DNA of 64,000 nt from Nemertoderma westbladi (taxonomy: Eukaryota; Xenacoelomorpha; Nemertodermatida; Nemertodermatidae): positions 62,001 to 126,000 of the forward strand of contig JAUCBJ010007785.1 in assembly GCA_032718475.1 (NCBI GenBank), written 5' to 3'. Below are positions 46,066-54,900 of the stretch, piece after piece; position 1 is the stretch's first letter, and each line of letters starts with the position of its first letter. Both the position numbers and the translations under genes were made by a program. The notes below the pieces were generated by a model that had not been told where the DNA came from, did not search any database, and saw nothing but the letters and a program-made list of their open reading frames with translations.

Positions 46066-46516
46066 ATTTATTACCCAGCGCACAATTGGCGGCCTAAGGA
46101 GACTCGTTTGGGGTCATTGACCTCTGAACGAGTGGAGGATCAGGACCGCTGCGCCCACAGCGACAACAGCCGGAGCTCACAGCTCGCGGCAAGTACCAGA
46201 AGGAGGAGTCCTTGGCAAGCGCCAAGCCAAGGACGAGCAGTTCTATTCGACGGTTGAAGAAAAGGAGTTGGCAGAGGCGCCCACAGGGACACGGCAAATG
46301 GGACGAGGCCGAGGGAGGAGCACCAGTCAGGAGATAGTCGGTGCCCAGGGAACGTCGTCGCCGGTTCTGGGAAGTGACGCCTCAAGGACGCCGTCAACAG
46401 AGTCTACAAGGGGTAGACTGGTGTATCTGGGGAGGGGACAAACGAGAGGAGCGAGCCCGAGAGACCCAGGAGCTAGCCGATGAGACTATAATATCACGGA
46501 GCGACAAACTCTAGAC

Positions 46517-46545
46517 ATATACATCATCGTCGCTCTGATGTATAT
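46517..46545 (+). other. Stem-loop B with TCGTCGCTC loop
   Basis: Perfect 10-bp stem ATATACATCA (46517-46526) / TGATGTATAT (46536-46545) closing the same TCGTCGCTC loop (46527-46535). Against stem-loop A the fifth pair from the loop is C-G instead of T-A. Confidence 0.75.
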
Positions 46546-46738
46546 CGTAGGTTTTGATCAATCATTCGACTGGACTCATATACACTAGTCGTATCCATAT
46601 TTTAGAATTTTATTTTCGAAGGCCAAAAATATTGAAAGGAAATAATTTTATTTTATACCTATACTATATTTGATTTTGTGTATATGACTTTATTTGCTCT
46701 AAAGTTTATTGAAAGAGGCAAAGGAAGTGATTGGGGAG

Positions 46739-46756
46739 ACAAACCCGCGGGTTTGG
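46739..46756. repeat. Dispersed 18-bp palindrome, copy 6
   Basis: ACAAACCCGCGGGTTTGG in the non-coding region before the 3' LTR; the inner 16 bases form a perfect palindrome. Confidence 0.8.
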
Positions 46757-47333
46757 CTTACTCCTTTCACTTACCTGAGCAATCATCAAACCAAGATGAT
46801 TTGCGCTTTTATAAGAAATTAAGTAAAGTCCGAAAATGAAAGAAATTATTACGTATTTTATATTTAATTTGATTATCGGCCTTTAATGCAATTTAGTTAA
46901 AAATCTAGCCTCAAATACGTTTATATTTAGTTTATCTTGTTAATGTTGATCGTTAATTTGAGATGGGAAATGGGGGACATTGTCCTAGCCATGTTCCATT
47001 TCAATAGGTAGACAGTCAATTTGTAAATAAATAAAGGAAGTAATATTTTGTAAATTTAATTTTGTATGTAGTAATCATTATGTAGAACGAATGAGAAACA
47101 ATATTTGTAAATTTAATTTGTATGTAATAATCGTTAACAATGAGAGAGATAATATTTTGTAAATTTAATTTGTATGCAATTCATTATGCAATATCTATAG
47201 CAATATTTGTAAATAGTAGGATTTATAGTATCAAGTATTTAGATTAGTTGGAAGAAATTTATTTTGTTTGTATACATCACCTTATACTCTTCTACAATTG
47301 GAGGGAAACATTATATGATTTCCCTTGGAGCGG

Positions 47334-49428
47334 TGTTTCGGTATATGGCGCTGTATCCACATTATTAGCCATTATGCAGTATAATATATTAGTCCGTTAT
47401 ACTGTACACAATATTAGTCCGTTATACTGTATGTAATATTAGTCCGTTGTGCAGCATAATATTTTAGATAAGGCATAATAACGCAGTAGTATTTAGATAG
47501 GGAAATCGAAACACCCATATATTTGAATCCATCCATTTTGTATAGTATGTAGCCCTACCTACGTAATTTTGTATTAGGATATATGTAGATAGTTCCAGGG
47601 TAGCGAGTTTATTCGGACCCTGGATTTTGTGCTTGCTGATATTAGCATCGATAGGGCTAGCATATAGGGACGCTGTCCTGGCCACTCAGCAGCCAGGGAC
47701 GTGAACCATTACCATATATGGTAATAATTTGAGGTTTGGGCAGGCAATAGGGCTACAATCCGGCCTCCTTATTGGACTAACTGCTTCCAGGTTGGTCTAA
47801 TGCTAGCACGGACTGGAGAGCCAATAGGAGAGCGATTGAGTCACCCTATTGCATCACCCCATCCGGATCACCTATAAATTGGCGGTGTGCCGGTAGAGCC
47901 TTACTGTGTACCATGACACCTCACATGATCTGCTATCACCCTTGTACTTGCTGAGCTGTCTATATTCATTTTACGGATATTTTAGCGTATTTCTGCAATT
48001 TGCTATTTTCGATTAATTTCTCAAAATGCTTTGCTAGTGCGATTACTCTTGATTGTGTTTCTCAATTAATTCCTTCGATTACTGCAAATTACAACTGGAA
48101 CTATGATTTCTACCTTTTGATTAATGGTTCTATGTGATTCCTTTCTGCGCAATAATCCTAAGGGATTTCTGACACTGTCAGACTTTGTGATTTGCATGCG
48201 CCGCTACGGTAGCTATTAGCATAATGGAGGGCTAAGGCGCCAGTGGGCGGTGGGCACATCGGGGGGTTAGCGACGAAGGGAGCGGAGGATTCAAAGGCGA
48301 GCAACGCTGGCGGGGGGTCACCGTTGCGGTCGGGCAATTTGCATTGTAGCGTGGGGGCAGCTCGCTGGTACAGTAATTAGGGGGCTGATGATCCAGGTTT
48401 TGTCTCTATTTAGTATTAGGGGGGCAGGAATTGGGTTAGTTAGGAAGCCTAGATGTACCCGGGAGAGGTCTGCGTGCTTTACAATTGCGAATTGCATGTA
48501 TTGCGAATTATTATATTGTGCTGTGTAATTGCTAATTGCGTGCATTGCGGATTGTACAATTGTGAATCGCGCATTGCGAGCTGTGATTGCTGACGCTGAT
48601 TGGTGTGTTACTAAAGTGTGCCTAAGATTACGAATGCTTAGATAGGCGCTCTTTTCCCTTTGATTGATTTCTATCTCTTAGTTTACTGTAAATAATTACT
48701 GATTAGGTCAAAGTAATACAGTATTTTAGGCTGTTACATATTTGTGACTGTAATTAATTAGTAAAATTAAGAATTAGTACGCAGCATAGCGGAGAGTAGC
48801 TAAGGTAATAATTAGAGTACCGTAAACTATTCACGCTGAGCGGTTATTTGAATTAGCGGGCAATAAGCTAGATAGCAGTATTCAGTACGCAAAACGCATT
48901 AGTAATTTGCTGGCCTAAAGCCAGCCGCAGACAAGTTTAGTCCCACTATAGGTATTAGCCCTAATAAACACTGTACCACTTTGATTATTTTAAATATTCT
49001 CGCATTCACACATTCCGTTAGGGAACCCCCAGTATTCGCGATTAGAAAAGACGTAGGCATTGGCGTACTTTAACAGTAAGATTAGGCGTAAGAATATACT
49101 CTGAGTGTAAAACCTCTCACACTCGTTTTAAGTCAGCTTAGGGAGCCGATTCGGGTTTGTTGTTTTAGTTATTCCCGCGTGGCTCATATATTCGAACAGT
49201 TAGCTCTCTATCGAGTAATTGGTAGAGAAAGGAACAAGAAATTAGCAGGAGCCGTAGAAAATTAGTAAAACATATTAGCGGACGGCAGGTTAGCGCCATC
49301 TAACGGTAAGTAGCGGTTTTGTATTTAGCAGCCCCTCACATTAGCAATAATACGCTCCTGATTGCCCTGTCTAATAAATAGAGCAGTTTTGTGTCTTTAT
49401 TGGTTAGGCCGGGGTAGTATGTTTAACA
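47334..49428 (+). repeat. 3' LTR of the BEL/Pao element
   Basis: It is the same length as the 5' LTR, at an offset of 14,187 bp. Differences noted by eye are TGTTT for TGTTA at the start, GGCGG for GGTGG, TTCGATT for TTCAATT, GACACTG for GAGACTG, TTTTAGTT for TTTTGGTT, and AGTATG for AGTTTG near the end. AATAAA signals are at the positions equivalent to those in the 5' LTR. Confidence 0.95.
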
Positions 49429-49433
49429 GATGG
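49429..49433 (+). repeat. 5-bp target site duplication (GATGG), right
   Basis: Directly follows the AACA end of the 3' LTR and matches 33142-33146. Confidence 0.9.
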
Positions 49434-49706
49434 GTAGGAGGGTTGAACCACTCTCCTATTGGTTGTTCTGGCTACGTATGTACAGATAATGGTGTTTTAC
49501 ATGTAAACATAAATACATTGAATCAGAATAAATATTTGAATTTTGTATTCAAGATTTTTTCCGAGCCTTCGGTAATTACATACATATATAATATATAAAA
49601 GTTAGATTATATATTAGAATATAAGATATTAATCTCGATTGTTGTTAATGTTGATAATTATTGATTAAAAATGGTAAAAGGTGTGAATATAGTATAACAT
49701 AAGGGC
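49434..49706. other. AT-rich DNA between the BEL/Pao element and the MITE
   Basis: It begins with GTAGGAGGGTTGAACC, continuing the motif found left of the retrotransposon. Otherwise nothing is seen. Confidence 0.5.
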
Positions 49707-50389
49707 TTAACCCTTTCATGCCGGCACGCGGGCATTGCCCGCGCATTGGTGTTCGGCGGGCGGGCATTGCCCGCGCTGTATAATGCTTTATTATAGGTCT
49801 TGCTAAGGCGCCGGTTTCAACAAGAAAGATAAAGTTAAATAGCCGGGGAAACAGCTTTGCCTTAAATGCAAGCTATAAATATAATATTACATGCTATACT
49901 GTAAACTGATTGGTCAATATTTCATTATTATGACTTTAGTCAGGCTCGGAAAGCTACTGTAGGATTGAGTTGAGAGAAACATTATTTTATATATTTTAGA
50001 ATTATTTTTTAATTTAATTTAATTATTTTATAATTATTGTGTTATTGCTAAAAGACAAATATACAGTAAATGGCACCCGCAAAAGCCTCTACATAGAAAA
50101 TAGTGCGCAATTATGTTGTAGTTATATTAGAACAGTATCTTAGTTCTAGTATTTGTTGATAAATCTGATTTGATTTTATAAGAGACAAAAGTAACACATT
50201 GCCTAAAGTATCACAAACATGCATTCACGGAATCTAAAAAGTATTTTATTGGAATCAGCAGCCTCGAAAACCCCTAACAAGCATAATTCTGTCTCAATAT
50301 TCCGAAGAACCTTTCAAGTCAATTTTTTGTCCAAAATGCGCCGGTTTCAGGAGCTGGTCAAATTTAACTAGCCGGCATGAAGGGGTTAA
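49707..50389. mobile_element. piggyBac-like MITE with TTAA target duplication
   Basis: TTAA at 49707-49710 and 50386-50389 flank a 675-bp element whose ends are inverted repeats: CCCTTTCATGCCGGC on the left, and on the right the reverse complement of CCCCTTCATGCCGGC. TTAA targets with CCC-starting ends are the signature of the piggyBac superfamily. Near the left end lie two GCGGGCATTGCCCGC-type palindromes (about 49726-49776). GCGCCGGTTTCA occurs as a subterminal direct repeat (about 49807 and 50339). The inside is AT-rich and non-coding, so it needs a transposase from elsewhere. Confidence 0.85.
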
Positions 50390-50506
50390 AACTTAAAATT
50401 TCCAAAAGTAACCATAACAAACACAATGCAACAACGCAAACTGCATAATAAAATAAAATAAAAATGAAATGTATATTATTTGGTTAGATGGGGGGAGGAG
50501 ACTTAC
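50390..50506 (-). other. Intron sequence downstream of the splice donor
   Basis: On the minus strand this begins GTAAGTCTCC, a strong 5' splice site, directly after the exon at 50507-50612. The next exon is not found in the window; on this strand the MITE and the BEL/Pao element follow. Confidence 0.5.
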
Positions 50507-50612
50507 CTGCACCATACTGCGCTAGTGCGCATAAACCCATGGCCGATATGCTGTGTCTTTGATCCCGGTCTTTTTCGTTAAGAGGTGTCAATAAGTTGAG
50601 TTTGTTGTTGAC
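50507..50612 (-). CDS. Internal exon of an unidentified minus-strand gene (106 bp)
   Basis: On the minus strand the sequence TTTTCTTTATTACTTAAG (pyrimidine-rich 3' splice site) precedes the exon and GGTGCAG|GTAAGT (near-perfect donor) ends it. The exon is open in the phase set by its neighbour: it starts at phase 0 and ends with one extra base, encoding 35 residues that include PLNEKDRDQRHSISAMGLCA. I do not recognise the protein. Too short to be called by length alone; support comes from the two splice sites and the matching phase with the exon at 51208-51377. Confidence 0.55.
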
Positions 50613-51207
50613 CTTAAGTAATAAAGAAAATTCCCATAAACGATCTAAAGCATAAATGCAACTTTGTTAGCATTATATTGCATTGCAAAGGACCATTTGC
50701 AGAACTCGCCATTAAACAAACTAAATTGTCTGCACTGCAAACACAGTAACACTAATTGCATTTGTACCGTGCGGTAGGCAGAGGCGAACAATCTTCGCAA
50801 ATCTTCGCAAAATGAGTGTTAATAACCTCGTTTATTGTTTTGGTTAGAAAAATTCGTCTCTGTAACCTATCGTGCCTGTAACCTGCTCCTTTCACGCAAT
50901 CGGGCGAAGGATGGACGCGGGCGAAGATTGCATCCAACCGGATATGACTGACATGCCATGTCCCCGACTGATATACAATTATCCCAGGATGGTATACAAC
51001 GTCCAAGACTGCTATTCTATGTAACAGACTGATAAACAATGTCACAGTCTAATATACCATGTCCCAAACTGATATACCACGTATACATGTATGCCATATC
51101 CCAGACTCATATACAGTCGTAACGTTGTATAACGTGGTAGACTGCTATAACACAGACTGATCTAACATTAACTCATTACACAGAACATTAAAGTCGCACA
51201 TCCTTAC
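50613..51207 (-). other. Probable intron with degenerate repeats
   Basis: This lies between the two exons. A 97-codon minus-strand frame (50752-51045) is open but overlaps the degenerate tandem repeat and has no convincing splice sites, so I leave it out. Confidence 0.45.
50940..51165. repeat. Degenerate tandem repeat, about 25-35 bp units
   Basis: Diverged copies of CCCAGACTGATATACCATGT recur about seven times, for example AGACTGATAAACAATGTCAC, CAAACTGATATACCACGTAT and CAGACTCATATACAGTC. Copies are too diverged for a firm unit length. Confidence 0.65.
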
Positions 51208-51377
51208 CGTTCCTTTATCTATTTTCCGTTCATGTAGAGCTTCCCTTAGGAATTCTGGTGTAACTTGTTGTTGATCTCGATTCGCAATATAATCTACACT
51301 CTTACTACGTCGCACATCCACGGTCTCCTCTACCCGGAGTTCCTGTCCATACATCTGCGCTTGTCTGACATCGGTCA
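51208..51377 (-). CDS. Internal exon of an unidentified minus-strand gene (170 bp)
   Basis: On the minus strand AATATTTGCAG is a good 3' splice site just before the exon (start 51377), and GGAACG|GTAAGG is the donor (end 51208). The exon starts inside a codon and ends on a complete codon, so the preceding intron is phase 1 and the next phase 0. It encodes about 56 residues, mostly charged and helical in character (QMYGQELRVEETVDVRRSKS, then TPEFLREALHERKIDKGT). I do not recognise the family. The upstream part of the gene would lie beyond the tandem repeats to the right. Confidence 0.6.
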
Positions 51378-51547
51378 CTGCAAATATTAACAATTGAATC
51401 GGTCATACGGTAATAGGGAGTAAGTATGATTTTGTCAAAATTGAGTTAAACATCGATTATAGTACATTTTATTGTGCTGAATCGGCCGGGCCAGTCACGA
51501 TGGCTGAGGCATACCATTAATAGTTATGAAGATGTTTACATTTCAAT
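51378..51547. other. Probable intron or upstream flank of the minus-strand exon
   Basis: Short unique sequence with the 3' splice site at its left edge. Nothing else seen. Confidence 0.4.
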
Positions 51548-51794
51548 GATACTCCCTTTTAGCATTGAGAATCAAAAAGGAGTAAGTGAGTAAGATACTC
51601 CCTTTTAGCATTGAGAATCAAAAAGGTGTACGTGAGTACGATACTCCCTTTTAGCATTGAGAATCAAAAAGGAGTAAGTGAGTACGATACTCCCTTTTAG
51701 CATTGAGAATCAAAAATGAGTAAGTGAGTAAGATACTCCCTTTTAGCGTTGAGAAGAATCAAAAAGGTGTAAGTGAGTAAGATACTCCCTTTTG
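51548..51794 (+). repeat. 46-bp tandem repeat, five units plus a partial
   Basis: Units start GATACTCCCTTTTAGCATTG at 51548, 51594, 51640, 51686, 51732 and 51781; the fifth unit has a 3-bp insertion. Within each unit TACTCCCTTTT and AAAAAGGAGTA can pair, so each can form a hairpin. Confidence 0.95.
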
Positions 51795-51930
51795 CCATTC
51801 ACTGAGATAAAACCAATATTGGCGGGAATTATGAATTAAGGGTGACAGCAGATGGCATACTGTATGAAGAACTCTATGAATATTCTGGTGTACCGGAACT
51901 CTTAAGACAAAGTTACTCACATCATCAGCA

Positions 51931-54900
51931 TGAACTAATTGGATAAGGTTTGGTAGGTCCCAAAATGAACTAATTGGATAAGGTTTGGTAGGTCTCAGAA
52001 TGAACTATTTGGATAAGGTTTGGTAGGTCAAAAAAATGAACTAATTGGATAAGGTTTGGTAGGTCCCAAAATGAACTAATTGGATAAGGTTTGGTGGGTC
52101 TCAGAATGAACTAATTGGGTAAGGTTTGGTAGGTCTCAGAATGAACTATTTGGATAAGGTTTGGTAGGTCTCAAAATGAACTATTTGGATAAGGTTTGGT
52201 AGGTCAAAAAAATGAACTAATTGGGTAAGGTTTGGTAGGTCTCAGAATGAACTATTTGGATAAGGTTTGGTAGGTCTCAAAATGAACTATTTGGATAAGG
52301 TTTGGTAGGTCAAAAAAATGAACTAATTGGATAAGGTTTGGTAGGTCTCAGAATGAACTATTTGGATAAGGTTTGGTAGGTCTCAGAATGAACTACTAAT
52401 TGGATAAGGTTTGGTGGGTCTCAGAATGAACTATTTGGATAAGGTTTGGTAGGTCTCAAAATTAACTAATTGGGTAAGGTTTGGTAGGTCTCAGAATGAA
52501 CTAATTGGATAAGGTTTGGTAGGTCTCAGAATGAACTAATTGGATAAGGTTTGGTAGGTCTCAGAATGAACTAATTGGATAAGGTTTGGTAGGTCTCAGA
52601 ATGAACTATTTGGATAAGGTTTGGTAGGTCAAAAAAATGAACTAATTGGATAAGGTTTGGTGGGTCTCAGAATTAACTAATTGGGTAAGGTTTGGTAGGT
52701 CTCAGAATGAACTATTTGGATAAGGTTTGGTAGGTATCAAAATGATCTATTTGGATAAGGTTTGGTAGGTCTCAGAATGAACTAATTGGATAAGGTATGG
52801 TAGGTCTCAGAATGAACTAATTGGATAAGGTTTGGTAGGTCTCAAAATGAACTACTAATTGGATAAGGTTTGGTAGGTCTCAGAATGAACTACTAATTGG
52901 ATAAGGTTTGGTGGGTCTCAGAATGAACTATTTGGATAAGGTTTGGTAGGTCTCAGAATGAACTATTTGGATAAGGTTTGGTAGGTCAAAAAAATGAACT
53001 AATTGGATAAGGTTTGGTGGGTCTCAGAATTAACTAATTGGGTAAGGTTTGGTAGGTCTCAGAATGAACTATTTGGATAAGGTTTGGTAGGTATCAAAAT
53101 GATCTATTTGGATAAGGTTTGGTAGGTCTCAGAATGAACTAATTGGATAAGGTTTGGTAGGTCTCAGAATGAACTAATTGGATAAGGTATGGTAGGTCTC
53201 AGAATGACCTAATTGGATAAGGTTTGGTAGGTCTCAAAATGAACTACTAATTGGATAAGGTTTGGTAGGTCTCAGAATGAACTAATTGGATAAGGTTTGG
53301 TAGGTCTCAGAATGAACTACTAATTAGATAAGGTTTGGTAGGTCTCAGAATGAACTATTTGGATAAGGTTTAGTAGGTCTCAGAATGAACTAATTGGATA
53401 AGGTTTGGTAGGTCTCAGAATGAACTACTAATTGGATAAGGTTTGGTAGGTCTCAGAATGAAATACTAATTGGATAAGGTTTGGTAGGTCTCAGAATGAA
53501 CTACTAATTGGATAAGGTTTGGTAGGTCTCAGAATGAACTACTAATTGGATAAGGTTTGGTGGGTCTCAGAATGAACTAATTGGATAAGGTTTGGTAGGT
53601 CTCAAAAAGAACTATTTGGATAAGGTTTGGTAGGTCAAAAAAATGAACTATTTGGATAAGGTTTGGTAGGTCAAAAAAATTAACTAATTGGATAAGGTTT
53701 GGTGGGTCTCAGAATGAACTATTTGGATAAGGTTTGGTAGGTCTCAGAATGAACTAATTGGGTAAGGTTTGGTAGGTCTCAGTATGAACTATTTGGATAA
53801 GGTTTGGTAGGTATCAGAATGAACTAATTGGATAAGGTATGGTAGGTCTCAGAATGAACTAATTGGATAAGGTTTGGTGGGTCTCAGAATTAACTAATTG
53901 GGTAAGGTTTGGTAGGTCTCAGAATGAACTAATTGGATAAGGTTTGGTAGGTCAAAAAAATTAACTAATTGGATAAGGTTTGGTGGGTCTCAGAATTAAC
54001 TAATTGGATAAGGTTTGGTAGGTCTCAGAATGAACTATTTGGATAAGGTTTGGTAGGTCTCAGAATGAACTATTTGGATAAGGTTTGGTAGGTCTCAGAA
54101 TGAACTATTTGGATAAGGTTTGGTAGGTATCAGAATGAACTAATTGGATAAGGTATGGTAGGTCTCAGAATGAACTACTAATTGGATAAGGTTTGGTGGG
54201 TCTCAGAATGAACTATTTGGATAAGGTTTGGTAGGTCTCAGAATGAACTAATTGGATAAGGTTTGGTAGGTCTCAGAATGAACTAATTGGGTAAGGTTTG
54301 GTAGGTCTCAGAATGAACTATTTGGATAAGGTTTGGTAGGTATCAAAATGATCTATTTGGATAAGGTTTGGTAGGTCTCAGAATGAACTAATTGGATAAG
54401 GTTTGGTAGGTCTCAGAATGAACTAATTGGATAAGGTATGGTAGGTCTCAGAATGACCTAATTGGATAAGGTTTGGTAGGTCTCAAAATGAACTACTAAT
54501 TGGATAAGGTTTGGTAGGTCTCAGAATGAACTAATTGGATAAGGTTTGGTAGGTCTCAGAATGAACTACTAATTGGATAAGGTTTGGTAGGTCTCAGAAT
54601 GAACTATTTGGATAAGGTTTAGTAGGTCTCAGAATGAACTAATTGGATAAGGTTTGGTAGGTCTCAGAATGAACTACTAATTGGATAAGGTTTGGTAGGT
54701 CTCAGAATGAATACTAATTGGATAAGGTTTGGTAGGTCTCAGAATGAACTACTAATTGGATAAGGTTTGGTAGGTCTCAGAATGAACTACTAATTGGATA
54801 AGGTTTGGTGGGTCTCAGAATGAACTAATTGGATAAGGTTTGGTAGGTCTCAAAAAGAACTATTTGGATAAGGTTTGGTAGGTCAAAAAAATGAACTATT

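Larger units (their letters stand above)
46066..47333 (+). other. Region between the third ORF and the 3' LTR
   Basis: The first part (about 46080-46490) is GC-rich and codon-like but broken into short frames (for example 71 codons at 46268-46483), so it may be a decayed coding segment. Stem-loop B and palindrome copy 6 follow. The rest is AT-rich, with TTTGTAAATTTAATTTGTATG repeated about three times at 47047-47180. The sequence just before the LTR (TTGGAGCGG) is only a weak polypurine tract; GGAGGGAAA at 47301-47309 is another candidate. Confidence 0.5.
33147..49428 (+). mobile_element. Complete BEL/Pao LTR retrotransposon (16.3 kb)
   Basis: The element has two LTRs of equal length (2,095 bp), TGTT...AACA ends, a 5-bp target duplication, a gag ORF, and a pol ORF with protease, RT, RNase H and integrase in the BEL/Pao order, plus a third ORF. 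I count about six LTR differences by eye (about 0.3%), so insertion was recent. Gag and pol have no internal stops, so it may be active. It is long for the superfamily because of its long LTRs, a 1.1-kb leader and 2.7 kb of sequence between pol and the 3' LTR. No tRNA primer site starting TGG is seen within 30 bases of the 5' LTR. Confidence 0.95.

Noticed and set aside
50752-51045. 97-codon minus-strand frame between the two exons
   Set aside because: Overlaps a degenerate tandem repeat and lacks convincing splice sites; the exons on both sides already match in phase without it.
3840-51377. GPCR exon and the two exons near 51 kb as parts of one minus-strand gene
   Set aside because: The exon ending at 50507 leaves one base of a codon, while the GPCR exon supplies only one base at its start, so they cannot join directly; 46 kb of repeats separate them.
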